DNA from: Stutzerimonas xanthomarina DSM 18231 | GTDB taxonomy: Bacteria; Pseudomonadota; Gammaproteobacteria; Pseudomonadales; Pseudomonadaceae | Direction of reading: 5' to 3' | DNA: 64,000 nucleotides | NCBI RefSeq assembly: GCF_900129835.1 | Contig: NZ_FQXA01000007.1 | Coordinates: 186,001-250,000 of the forward strand | Shown here: one piece after another, positions 48,490 through 56,786 of the stretch | Position numbering within the stretch: position 1 is the stretch's first letter | Layout: each line of letters opens with the position of its first letter | Position numbers and translations under genes: made by a program | The notes under the pieces: generated by a model | Seen by the model: the letters and a program-made list of their open reading frames with translations, nothing else | Told to the model about the DNA's origin: nothing | Databases searched by the model: none

Positions 48490-50280
48490 TCAAAGTGGTG
48501 CGAGCGGCCAGAACAGCGGGATCACCAGCGTCGCGACAAACCACAGCAAGAGATTCAGTGGAATCCCCACCTTGAGGAAGTCGACGAAGCGATAGCCGCC
48601 GGCGTTATAGACGAAGGTGTTGGTCTGATAACCGATAGGCGTGGCGAAACTGGCGCTGGCGGCAAACATTACCGCGACCACAAAGGCGCGAGGGTCGATG
48701 CCGAGCTGCTGGGCGAGGCCAATAGCGATTGGGGTTACAAGCACGGCGACCGCATTGTTGGACAGGATCTCGGTGAGCACCGACGTGAATAGATAAATGA
48801 ACCCCAGCATGAACAGCGGCCCAGCCCATGGCGTCAGGTCAACCACACTGGAGACGATCAGCTCGACCAGTCCGACCTTGTTCATCGCGACGCTGATGGC
48901 GAGCATGCCGAAGATCAGGCTGAGTATCTTCCAGTCCACCGCCTTGTAGGCGTCTTCGACATCGAGGCAGCGAGTGGCAAGCACCGCAGCCGCCCCCATG
49001 ATGGCCAAACCTTCGATGGGCATCACGCCGAACGCCGCCAGCAGCATCACCATTAGCGTGGTGCCAATGGCAATCGGTGCCTTGTCCCGGCGATACGCAC
49101 GCTCCTGCACCGCGTTGAGGCTGATCAGCTCGCCGTTGTCGGCGAAACGCTTGATCTGCGCCGGTGTGCCCTCGACCAGCATCACGTCACCGAATTGCAG
49201 TTGGAAATCGTCAAGGTTGCCTTGGATGTTTTCGTCCTGCCGGTGCACGGCCAGCACATTGATCCCGTAGCGGGCGCTGAGATCGAGGTCGCGCATCGGT
49301 CGGTGGCTATAACGCGAGTTGCGTCCGACGATGGCTTCAGCGAGCACTTCATTCTCGCTGCTGATGGTTTCGAAGGCATCGCTGCGGTTGAAGGTCAGAT
49401 GACCGCTGCCGCGCAGCTCAACTACATCCTTGACCTGGCCGTGGATGACCAACACATCGCCTGCCAGCAAGCTGAAATCCTGTTCCGGTCGGCTGTGCAA
49501 ATGAACCCCGCGGTTCACCTGCAGAACTTGCAGTCCGCTGCCACCGTTGAGGTTGGCGTCGGCAATGCTTTTGCCAATGACCGGCGAGCCCTGAGGGACG
49601 CGTAACTCGCTCATGAAGGTGCGGTCGAGCTTCGGCCCGAGCAGCTTGGACAGGGTATCGCGCTCCGGCAGCAGCCGCTTGCCGATGGTCAGCATATACA
49701 GCATGCCGGCCGCGGCGAGCACCAGCGCAGCGCCGGTGATTTCAAACATGCCGAACGGGGCGAGCCCGGCCTTACGGGCCACCCCATCGACCAGAATGTT
49801 GGTCGAGGTGCCGATCATCGTCAGCGTGCCGCCAAGGATGGTGGCGTAGGAAAGCGGAATCAGCAGCTTAGAAGGAGTGGTGCCGGCCCGCGTTGCCAGG
49901 GAAATGGCCACTGGTGTCAGGATCGCTACCACGGGCGTGTTGTTGAGAAAGGCCGAAATGATCAGCGCGGTAATTGTCAGGCCGCCGAGCACGCGGGTCG
50001 GGCTGGTGCCGACCAGTCCACCCAGCCAGTTACCCAGCGCATCGATGCAGCCGGTGCGCTCCAGCGCCGCGGAGATGACGAACATGCAGGCAATGGTGAC
50101 GGGGGCGGAGTTGGACAATACTCCGAGCACTTCCGCGGGGGTCAGCAACTGGCTGGCGATCAACACCGCCACCGCGATCGCCACGACGATATCCGGGCTC
50201 CACGTCTCTCGCACGAAAGACACCAGCACCCAGAGCAACAAGGCGCAGACGAACAGCAGCGGCAGTGAATCGGAGAGCAT
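48490..50280 (-). CDS. SLC13-type permease with two RCK/TrkA-C domains
   Basis: 596 residues. Membrane halves (about 1-190 and 390-596) carry the DASS/ArsB-like fold with ISAFLNNTPVVAILTPVAIS and the second repeat LTEILSNNAVAVLVTPIAIG, each with the Asn-Asn-Thr/Ala-Pro hairpin of ion-coupled transporters. The central part (about 200-370) has two TrkA-C domains (RVPQGSPVIGKSIADANL; RPMRDLDLSARYGINVLAVH). Likely a sodium-coupled anion transporter for dicarboxylate, sulfate or arsenite; the placement next to metY weakly favours sulfate. Upstream of it to 50462 I see no gene. Confidence 0.85.
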   Translation of the reverse strand: MLSDSLPLLFVCALLLWVLVSFVRETWSPDIVVAIAVAVLIASQLLTPAEVLGVLSNSAPVTIACMFVISAALERTGCIDALGNWLGGLVGTSPTRVLGGLTITALIISAFLNNTPVVAILTPVAISLATRAGTTPSKLLIPLSYATILGGTLTMIGTSTNILVDGVARKAGLAPFGMFEITGAALVLAAAGMLYMLTIGKRLLPERDTLSKLLGPKLDRTFMSELRVPQGSPVIGKSIADANLNGGSGLQVLQVNRGVHLHSRPEQDFSLLAGDVLVIHGQVKDVVELRGSGHLTFNRSDAFETISSENEVLAEAIVGRNSRYSHRPMRDLDLSARYGINVLAVHRQDENIQGNLDDFQLQFGDVMLVEGTPAQIKRFADNGELISLNAVQERAYRRDKAPIAIGTTLMVMLLAAFGVMPIEGLAIMGAAAVLATRCLDVEDAYKAVDWKILSLIFGMLAISVAMNKVGLVELIVSSVVDLTPWAGPLFMLGFIYLFTSVLTEILSNNAVAVLVTPIAIGLAQQLGIDPRAFVVAVMFAASASFATPIGYQTNTFVYNAGGYRFVDFLKVGIPLNLLLWFVATLVIPLFWPLAPL

Positions 50281-50462
50281 GAACGTCCTTAACGTGGCGT
50301 AACGACCGGCCCAACACAGCGGCCACGCGCGAACGATAGGGGTGAGCCCTTAGAGAGTCTAGGAACGTTTATTCAGGTTTATATGCGGTTTGGCTATTTA
50401 TCCCAAGGGTCGTATCGCTGCCCTGCGTGCAGGCATTTGCAGCCGGCGGCGGCAAGACAAAC

Positions 50463-50488
50463 GAAAATAGCCGCGCAATGCGCGGCTT
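50463..50488 (-). terminator. tRNA terminator left at the insertion site
   Basis: Minus strand: AGCCGCGC with GCGCGGCT around ATT, followed by ATTTT (stem 50469-50476 with 50480-50487). It stands behind the truncated tRNA, as expected for the original tRNA gene's terminator. Confidence 0.75.
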
Positions 50489-50494
50489 TCGAGG

Positions 50495-50540
50495 TGGTGG
50501 GCCCACACGGACTCGAACCGTGGACCAAAGGATTATGAGT
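50495..50540 (-). tRNA. truncated tRNA gene (3' half, CAT anticodon loop) = probable att site
   Basis: Minus strand, 46 bases of a tRNA 3' half. The CTCATAA anticodon loop (CAT) at 50539-50533 is followed by a perfect T arm (CACGG TTCGAGT CCGTG, 50522-50506), acceptor TGGGCCC and encoded ACCA ending at 50495. From 50541 upward the 5' half is replaced by unrelated sequence, so no full cloverleaf can form. This is the usual scar when an integrase inserts an element into a tRNA 3' end. CAT can mean Met or the Ile2 tRNA; the part needed to decide is missing. Confidence 0.85.
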
Positions 50541-50961
50541 TGCCTAGAAACGCTGCTAGCCTAGTGAAATCGGGCGTAGCTTAGAACAGATACAGTGAGC
50601 TGAAGTAGCGTGGTTGCTGGTGTTGAGCGTAATTTGAGGAAAGGACTACAAGCTGATTACTGTACCGTTAGCGTACCGTTGTTTTATCCTCAAAAACTTC
50701 CGGCCTGGCTGTCGAGACCCTTGTTCGACCATCTACCCAAAGTCGCCTTCCAGAACTAAAGCTCAGAGCAACCAGTTGGAGCGGAATCAGCAAGCTGTTA
50801 CCGATGCAGAGAACCTCATTGCTCTGCATTCATGACCGCCCTTATATGACGAAGCTGAGAAGTTCAGCTTAGTGCAGCTTCGGTATGGTCTGTCCAGGAT
50901 GAGTGGACGCTTGACACGGTGGATAATGCATTTGTTACTGCTGATTAGGCTCGGTACGCCT
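50541..50961. other. non-coding island edge
   Basis: No credible gene on either strand. It holds short direct repeats GTACCGTT at 50662-50669 and 50673-50680 (11-base spacing), a candidate integrase arm-site pair or att-proximal repeat, and several stops in all frames. Confidence 0.6.
50662..50680. repeat. GTACCGTT direct repeats near the att scar
   Basis: Two copies of GTACCGTT separated by AGC (start-to-start 11 bases, one helical turn), 122 bases inside the island from the tRNA fragment. Such phased repeats resemble arm-type sites for a tyrosine integrase. Confidence 0.4.
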
Positions 50962-51888
50962 TCATAGCTTCATGCCAATGTGCGCTACGATCATTCGAGG
51001 ACCGGTAGGATCCAACCGGAAATGCAGCCTGCCCGCATAAGGTGTGAACCGGGCATGTTTATCAAAGCACCGCGTCTCACCGTCGAGGTCGGTAAAGTTA
51101 CACAGGCGTTGACGTTTTTGATGTTCACCAGTCACGCGGCTTCGCCACAGAGGCTCCGGTGATTCAGCGGGGTTCCACTCTGCCATCGCTTCCTGCAGCT
51201 CATCGAGCCGATTGCAGATAGCGCGCCACCAAGGATTGGTTGGCTCAATTGCTCTGAGCTGATCAAGCGCACCTTGGAGAAAGGCCAGATGAGGTAGTCG
51301 GGTGGTTCTATTGGCCTCGAAATCAGCAAAGTCCCGAAGAGAAAGCTTTCCTGCCGTGTCCAGCCAAGGGCGGTGCGAATTAACGTCATCAGATGTACAT
51401 GTGTTGCGCACGTCAATGCTTGTTGTTATCAGCTCCAAATGCCCCTCGGGCATTTGCACGACCTCAGTGCGTTCGACGCTAAGGAGGCGCTGCTGCCAGT
51501 GAGCACTGTTGAAACTAAGCGCGAAACCGTCGAATAGGTCGGCAAGCCCCAACGCTTCTGCGACTTGCTCGCCAAATTTGTATTCCAGGTCGCCATCAGA
51601 ATCGCGTGCCATCGGCAATCCATGTCGCAGCGGCGCGCGATTGACTGCAGCTAGTAGCGAGCGCGCGTCATCTTTGGTACGTGCTTCGCGCAAGAAGTCA
51701 CCAAACCCATAGTTTTCCCCAAATCGCCAACTCGAGATCGGATTTTGAGTTTGCATAGCGAAGTCTTGGCGCCAGCGACGTACCGTTTGGACTGATCTAG
51801 CAAGCTGGATGAGCTGTTCAATCACCAACTCACGTGGAGAGTCGTCCGTAGGTGTGGAAAGCTCATTTAAGAACCCTAGCAAGGACAT
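50962..51888 (-). CDS. Unknown third protein of a DUF262/ATPase defence-type operon
   Basis: 308 residues from ATG 51888, which overlaps the ATPase stop (TGATG); a GTG at 51897 would add three residues. No membrane helix or signal. Features: a helical N-terminal half (PRELVIEQLIQLARSVQTVR), a middle segment with SFNSAHWQQRLLSVERTEV, and a C-terminal His/Arg-rich block (CFDKHARFTPYAGRLHFRLD ending in MIVAHIGMKL) that looks like a small beta domain of the kind ending in -HIGxHL. I do not recognise a nuclease motif. It is translationally coupled to the ATPase, so it is part of that system, probably effector or sensor. Confidence 0.75.
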   Translation of the reverse strand: MSLLGFLNELSTPTDDSPRELVIEQLIQLARSVQTVRRWRQDFAMQTQNPISSWRFGENYGFGDFLREARTKDDARSLLAAVNRAPLRHGLPMARDSDGDLEYKFGEQVAEALGLADLFDGFALSFNSAHWQQRLLSVERTEVVQMPEGHLELITTSIDVRNTCTSDDVNSHRPWLDTAGKLSLRDFADFEANRTTRLPHLAFLQGALDQLRAIEPTNPWWRAICNRLDELQEAMAEWNPAESPEPLWRSRVTGEHQKRQRLCNFTDLDGETRCFDKHARFTPYAGRLHFRLDPTGPRMIVAHIGMKL

Positions 51889-52988
51889 CAGCTGCACAGA
51901 TCCATCAATGCGTTATCCCACTGGTCGAAGAAGCCCTCAGGCCAGAAGGACAGTCTTCCGTCAGGTTGTACGCTGGGGCTAACGAAAGTGCTTTGGCGAA
52001 GCGCTGGGTTTCGACTGAAGAAATGAATCTTCGCATTCGTATAATCAAGCTCACTGCGTTTTACCGCAAGCCGGACCCCATTTAGAAAATGATCGCTATG
52101 GGTTTCGACGATCACTTGAATTCCCGCTGACGCAGCTAGAGCCACGAGTCGGCCCATAGCCATCTGGCCACGAGGGTGGAGATGAGCTTCCGGGTTTTCG
52201 ATGAGAATAAGGCCGCCTACTGGCGTTGCTAGGCAGGAGATAACGATGGGCAAGCTATAGGCGAGGCCAAATCCCACGTTTGTGGAGCGATAGGCGTTTG
52301 ATTCGTTGACTCCCGAACCATATGTGAAGCTAAGACGAACATAGTCAGTTCCAACGACATCACGGACATCCAGGCGCACCCCGGGGCTGAACTCTTGCAT
52401 CCACGCATTCACTTGGCTCAGTAGGCCCGGTGTAGTTTCAGACGCTTCCGGGTATCGGATACTGACCGGCACCGGTTGGTCACGAAAAATAGCCAGAAAG
52501 TGGGCTGCGAACTCCCCTTTCGCCCCTAGAGACTTATTTTGGCTTACTGCATGGCGGGATTTGGCTGAAATTGTCTGAGGGTTGACCCTATCTGCACGAA
52601 GGAACTGAAAGCGGTCTGAGAAAGGGGTTAATGTCGATTCGCTTGCTTTAAAACTAGCATTGGGCTCTAGGACGTCGGCCTGCTGAGCGTATGCTACGGT
52701 CCAAGAAAAGCGGGCACCGTCTTGAATGAAGCCAATACTAATTTCTTCTGAGTCGCTGTCTTCGTGCAGCACATCGGATCCCGCTCCTAGCTCAACAAAA
52801 GGCCCATTTAGCAGCCAGCTTCCACTGCTCAAGAAGCCAGCGTCTATAGACTGTCGCAGGACCCCCAATGACTGTAGCACCGTGCTTTTCCCGGAGCTAT
52901 TTAGTCCCGTCAGCACTGTAAGCGGGGCAAGCGGGATTTCAGCAGACTTGAATCCTTTAAAGTTCTTCAGGGTCACTGCATCAATCAT
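51888..52988 (-). CDS. DUF3696-type ABC/OLD-like ATPase
   Basis: 366 residues. SMC/RecF-like ATPase: Walker A GLNSSGKST (28-36) after the FKGFKSAEIPL strand, signature-like STNVGFGLAYSLPIV (235-249), Walker B LILIENPEAHLHPRGQ (about 260-275) and a THSDH switch (about 296-300). The C-terminal FFDQWDNALMDLC resembles the DUF3696 tail. No Toprim nuclease follows, unlike OLD proteins. Flanked by an upstream DUF262 gene (8-base overlap) and the unknown gene, so it is the engine of a three-protein complex. Composition is a little more AT-rich than the core genes. Confidence 0.88.
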   Translation of the reverse strand: MIDAVTLKNFKGFKSAEIPLAPLTVLTGLNSSGKSTVLQSLGVLRQSIDAGFLSSGSWLLNGPFVELGAGSDVLHEDSDSEEISIGFIQDGARFSWTVAYAQQADVLEPNASFKASESTLTPFSDRFQFLRADRVNPQTISAKSRHAVSQNKSLGAKGEFAAHFLAIFRDQPVPVSIRYPEASETTPGLLSQVNAWMQEFSPGVRLDVRDVVGTDYVRLSFTYGSGVNESNAYRSTNVGFGLAYSLPIVISCLATPVGGLILIENPEAHLHPRGQMAMGRLVALAASAGIQVIVETHSDHFLNGVRLAVKRSELDYTNAKIHFFSRNPALRQSTFVSPSVQPDGRLSFWPEGFFDQWDNALMDLCS

Positions 52989-54171
52989 CCATCACGCTCC
53001 AGAATAATTTTTGAATCCTATCAAATCGGAGTCTTACTTTAGCCGGGTCACCTGTGCCTTGTGAAATCGCACGCTCGAACGCACGGTCAGCCATTAATTC
53101 AATGAACTGATCCTTCACTTGGTCGCTTCGCTCAACTAGCAGGTTCTGCTCATTGATCGACAACTCTGACAAGGTAACAGCCACTGCTTCGAATAGGGCT
53201 TTGTTTATTGGAAAGCGGCCATCATCTTTCCTGTACCGTTTACGGAACGCGTCGTCGCCAAAAATGTCGGCAGAAACTTCCATCGCTCTATCGAAGGCAT
53301 TCTTCTGCAGTAGAAGCTCTTTTTCGCTCCATGTGTTGACCTCACGCATGGCTTGTCCTAGGAAGCGGTCAAAATCTATAGGTCGGAAGTCGGTGGCCTT
53401 GGTCAGCCTGAAAGCAATGAACCGCAGAACCAGCTCTCGGTCGCTCATTCGGTCGTCGCTTATAGCGTAAGCGGTGGCTTGGAGGAAGCGCTCATCTTTG
53501 GCCCAGTCCCTCAAGAGTGTTCGGGCCTGGCCACCAATGAGGGCATGACGTAATTCCTGCGCGGATAGTGGAATACCTCCTGTGTTAATCCGAGCGAAGA
53601 TATTATGTTTCACTACCTCGGGGGTGCCATGACGGATCACGTGGACGACGATTTCAGTTTCCTCCAACCGTCGCATCATTTTGGGAGTGAGATCCTTGAA
53701 TATCTTCCCATCGAACTGCTGCCCTAGATACTCAAGGCCAATTAGCTTGAGTTGGCCATCGCCCACTGTGCTTGGCTCGATGAAGCGAGCAATGGCAGTT
53801 AGTCGTTGAATCCCATCCACAATCGACCAATTTTCTTCTTCGTCCTCTGCTGCGTAGAACGTCGGCAATGGTATTTTAAGTAAGATAGACTCGATTAGTC
53901 GGCTTTGGCGAATGTCAGTCCAGATACCTCGGCGACGCTGGAATTCCGGATCGAGATCAACCGCCTTATGGCGCAGTCGTGAGATCATTAGTCCGATCGT
54001 CATAGATCGAGTCTGAACCTCGATTTCGTCTGGATCGAACGGCTCGCCAATCTCGCCTAGAGAGCCCGTTTGGTCTTCTCGCTCAAGCTCAACGCCAGTA
54101 TTTTCGCCGAGTTGATTTCGTTCCTCGGAGATGGTTTGTGTATAAGCTTGGGGAGCTTCAGCGTTAGTCAT
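52981..54171 (-). CDS. DUF262 (GmrS/ParB-like) protein
   Basis: 396 residues, AGGA 6 bases before the ATG. DUF262 fold from about 50: FQRRRGIWTD (77-86), ILLKIPLPTFYAAED (96-110) and the ParB-like nucleotide motif IVDGIQRLTAIARF (117-130), then RINTGGIPLSAQELRHALIG. DUF262 proteins bind or hydrolyse nucleotides and often act in DNA-modification-dependent restriction or as sensors in defence modules. First gene of the triad with the DUF3696 ATPase and the unknown protein. An acidic unstructured N-terminus of about 50 residues is unusual but common in island copies. Confidence 0.88.
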   Translation of the reverse strand: MTNAEAPQAYTQTISEERNQLGENTGVELEREDQTGSLGEIGEPFDPDEIEVQTRSMTIGLMISRLRHKAVDLDPEFQRRRGIWTDIRQSRLIESILLKIPLPTFYAAEDEEENWSIVDGIQRLTAIARFIEPSTVGDGQLKLIGLEYLGQQFDGKIFKDLTPKMMRRLEETEIVVHVIRHGTPEVVKHNIFARINTGGIPLSAQELRHALIGGQARTLLRDWAKDERFLQATAYAISDDRMSDRELVLRFIAFRLTKATDFRPIDFDRFLGQAMREVNTWSEKELLLQKNAFDRAMEVSADIFGDDAFRKRYRKDDGRFPINKALFEAVAVTLSELSINEQNLLVERSDQVKDQFIELMADRAFERAISQGTGDPAKVRLRFDRIQKLFWSVMDD

Positions 54172-54335
54172 CGCAAATCCTGCATATTAGTTACCAGCTT
54201 ACCGTTTTGATTGAAGCATGCCTCGCTAATTTGCTCAGCGCGTACTTCAGTCCGGATAGTTAATTGAGACTCTATCAGTCTGGCTGCTTTTTCTACAGAG
54301 GCTCAGCGGGGCGGGGGCTACTCACGGTATGGAGT

Positions 54336-54356
54336 AATAGGGGACAGACCACGTTT
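54336..54356. other. short motif often seen beside IS200/Y1-transposase relics
   Basis: The stretch around GGGGACAGACCACGTTT matches, from memory, a dispersed sequence next to Y1-type transposase genes in gammaproteobacteria. No transposase is present here. It hints at a decayed insertion between the triad and the NERD gene. Confidence 0.3.
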
Positions 54357-54375
54357 ACTAGCTGATTCCAGCACC

Positions 54376-55146
54376 TCAAAGGCTCTGCATGGTTCGGCAC
54401 TTGGGAAACGCCGAGCACCCCCAAAACTGCAACCCCGCTTTCGCCCCTGACTTCACGGTGCGCATCAGTAGCGCGCTGCCGCATTTCGGGCATTGCCGCT
54501 CGGCTGTCGGATCGCTTCGGCGCTTAAGGTTTTGCACATGCTCGCGATGGGTGGCGAGTGTCGGCGCACGGCGGCCGGTTTGCAGGGCGTGCAGCATGGC
54601 TTCGACTTCTGCCGCGCTAAACACCGGCAGCTGAAATGACTGGATATAGCGGATAAAACCAATGCCCTGGGTCACGTTGGCCGGCACTTGGGTTTTGAAG
54701 GTGCTGCCGCCGACAAAGGTGACGACCGAGTGCAGGTGCTCGGGGTTAACGCCAAGTGTGGCCTCTAGGGCTTTGAGGTGCTTGTAGTTCTGCCGCAGCG
54801 GGTTCTGAAATTTGAAGGTGCGCTTGTAGAGCTTCTGCGTCCACAGCGGCTGTTTCTCGCTGCCAAAAATCCAGCCGCTCATGTTCTTCGTTTCCAGCAC
54901 GAAGATGCCGTAGGGCGAGAGGAATACGTGGTCGATTTGCGTGGTGCCGTCTGGCGTGTCCAGCGTGACATTGTGCAGACGGCGGTAGGTTTGTTTGTCC
55001 AGCTGCCAATGAGCGAACAGCCGTACCAGGAGTTCGCCAATGTGACCTTTGGCCCAGGGCGACTTGAGCAGGCCGATCAGCAGTGCAGCTGGGATGAACC
55101 AAGCCAACATGCCCCAGACCTGCGCGATGACGGGAGTGAAGTCCAT
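54376..55146 (-). CDS. NERD-domain protein with topoisomerase-type zinc finger
   Basis: 256 residues. N-terminal membrane helix (about 8-28), then a NERD nuclease-related domain: GHIGELLVRLF (34-44), TQIDHVFLSPYGIFVLETKN (about 69-88) with Asp72 and Glu85-Thr-Lys87 as the PD-(D/E)xK-like metal site. The C-terminus (about 217-256) is a four-cysteine topoisomerase-like zinc ribbon (CPKCGSALLMRTVKSG, then GCSAFPKC). It may bind or cut DNA near the membrane. It stands alone in the island, 204 bases beyond the triad start; a defence or DNA-processing role is inference. Confidence 0.85.
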   Translation of the reverse strand: MDFTPVIAQVWGMLAWFIPAALLIGLLKSPWAKGHIGELLVRLFAHWQLDKQTYRRLHNVTLDTPDGTTQIDHVFLSPYGIFVLETKNMSGWIFGSEKQPLWTQKLYKRTFKFQNPLRQNYKHLKALEATLGVNPEHLHSVVTFVGGSTFKTQVPANVTQGIGFIRYIQSFQLPVFSAAEVEAMLHALQTGRRAPTLATHREHVQNLKRRSDPTAERQCPKCGSALLMRTVKSGAKAGLQFWGCSAFPKCRTMQSL

Positions 55147-55640
55147 TTCTCTGCCTCGATTGATTGAGCAACTTGCTGGATCTTACCGAAAGCGAGTGTA
55201 GTTGAACGAACCTTTATTTCTGTTGATCTAGAGCTATTTCGATGCGCTGCCATTCGGGCTTTAGTCGATAGCGAAGATAGGCGACGAAGGCCCTATCTCG
55301 GAGACGCCTGAGGAAAGAGGACGTCGCGCTTGATAGATACGGTCAACTGCTTCTCCAAGCCAGGCTGAGTCGAACGCTGTTCTGATGGTGGAACGGCAGC
55401 CGCAGGTTCGAGTAGCAGGACGGTGAGACGTTAACGAGGAATTCCGTCTCGATGGCTTTGCGTTCATGGCCTTAAGTTTCCAGCAACGCTTGCAAACGAA
55501 AAGATGTTTCATTCTTGCATTTAATATATAAATATAAAGTAGACTTGCTGCTGGTTCGATTTTTGAGAAGGATGGTGAGTGGAAGTAGATCCCTAACTAT
55601 CCGTAGATTATGAATGTGGGCGTAAAAAAGGACCCCGGGT
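55147..55640. other. non-coding gap, no gene seen
   Basis: 494 bases without a convincing gene. A short reading frame at 55261-55512 on the minus strand is Arg/Ser-rich, lacks a ribosome site and looks like decayed sequence. Composition becomes AT-rich from about 55500, which continues into the next gene, so a junction of separately acquired blocks may lie here. Confidence 0.5.
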
Positions 55641-56759
55641 ATGCAGGTCGGCACTCCAGAAAAAGAAAGCGGTGGCTCCCTTTGGGTTTTGGAACTCATT
55701 AAAAACCACTTCGCCTGGATTTCGGCAACAGTGGCAGCCATGGCACCCATTGCTGGTATTTTTAGTCTAGTCGTTTATGTTAACTATATCGGTCGACCCG
55801 ATGTGCTTCTACGCTCATTACAGTTTAGTCCGAGTTTGATTGTTCTTGTCTTGGCATTCATTCTATTTTTCGTTGCGATAGTTGGCAGCATGCTCATCAC
55901 CTCGTATTTCTTCTCGCTCGTGCCTGCGTGGCTTCGACCGAAACCTGAGTATGGTGATTCGTTTACTCGCAGGCTATTCGGCGTGACGGTGCTGGGGATG
56001 CTTGGCATCGTTTTTATCTTAGGGATCGCCTCTCAGTTAGATCGCACTCTTGAAAGCCCATGGTGGCTGCTAGTCGTTTTTATATTGCCCGCCGTTTTCT
56101 CCTGGCCATTCATCAATGGACATCTGGACAAAGCGGAGTATCTGGCTGCTCCATTGGCAATACATAAGGGGATTTTGGCGTGTGTCTTGCTGACTATCCT
56201 TGTTGGTGTAACTGCACTGCTTGGTATCTATCCTGCTTGGTATGTGATGAGATTTTATGAGGGGCGTTCGGGAATGTCGGGATTGACTGAAGCGCTTCTT
56301 TTTTGTCTTTTAACAATGGCCGGCTCTTTAGCGCCGGCCGTTGGTTATTACATGTCGATCAATAAAAATAGAGCGGCACAGGTGAAGTCCGCGTTAGCCG
56401 GTGTGTTGATTTTTTTGGGTATACTTACTCTCACTGCTCCCCCTGTATTTAGTTTCGCATCAGTGGGGTCTATGAGTGTTCTGGGTTTGAGTGATCGTCA
56501 AGTAAGAAAGTACTTGGTTAGCAGCGAGGATTACCCCGCTGACTACCTCAACCAGTTGAGCTGGAATGCAACAAGCGATGGAGGAAAAAAATATACGCTA
56601 GAGGCCTTCTCGCTTTATGAGTTCGGACCTGTGACCCTCCTCTGTCCTGCTGCGATGCGGACTGTCAAAAACAATAATCTCAAGGACCATACTAACCTGT
56701 GTATTGCGTTCAAGAGTGATGCCGTCCTTCCCTTACACGCCATAAGTGACGATATTTGA
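55641..56759 (+). CDS. Seven-helix membrane protein of unknown function
   Basis: 372 residues from ATG 55641 with AAGGA 9 bases upstream. Seven membrane segments are visible, roughly 23-50, 65-95, 112-134, 140-160, 172-200, 213-240 and 250-280, followed by a soluble C-terminal tail of about 90 residues (SDRQVRKYLVSSEDYPADYL) after the last helix. No transporter or enzyme motif recognised. Codons are visibly more AT-rich than in neighbours, a sign of a different origin. A frameshifted metallophosphoesterase follows 27 bases downstream in the same direction. Function unknown; a membrane effector of a defence or toxin module is one possibility among several. Confidence 0.75.
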   Translation: MQVGTPEKESGGSLWVLELIKNHFAWISATVAAMAPIAGIFSLVVYVNYIGRPDVLLRSLQFSPSLIVLVLAFILFFVAIVGSMLITSYFFSLVPAWLRPKPEYGDSFTRRLFGVTVLGMLGIVFILGIASQLDRTLESPWWLLVVFILPAVFSWPFINGHLDKAEYLAAPLAIHKGILACVLLTILVGVTALLGIYPAWYVMRFYEGRSGMSGLTEALLFCLLTMAGSLAPAVGYYMSINKNRAAQVKSALAGVLIFLGILTLTAPPVFSFASVGSMSVLGLSDRQVRKYLVSSEDYPADYLNQLSWNATSDGGKKYTLEAFSLYEFGPVTLLCPAAMRTVKNNNLKDHTNLCIAFKSDAVLPLHAISDDI

Positions 56760-56786
56760 TATGACATCTGGAATTTACTGAACAGA

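Noticed and set aside
50495-50540. Complete tRNA gene
   Set aside because: The D arm and the 5' half of the acceptor and anticodon stems are absent; bases from 50541 do not pair with the retained stems.
50912-50931. Promoter TTGACA with GATAAT
   Set aside because: The two boxes are only 5 bases apart, far from the 16-18 needed.
55261-55512. 83-codon minus-strand frame
   Set aside because: No ribosome site, Arg/Ser-rich, sits in a decayed gap; not supported as a gene.
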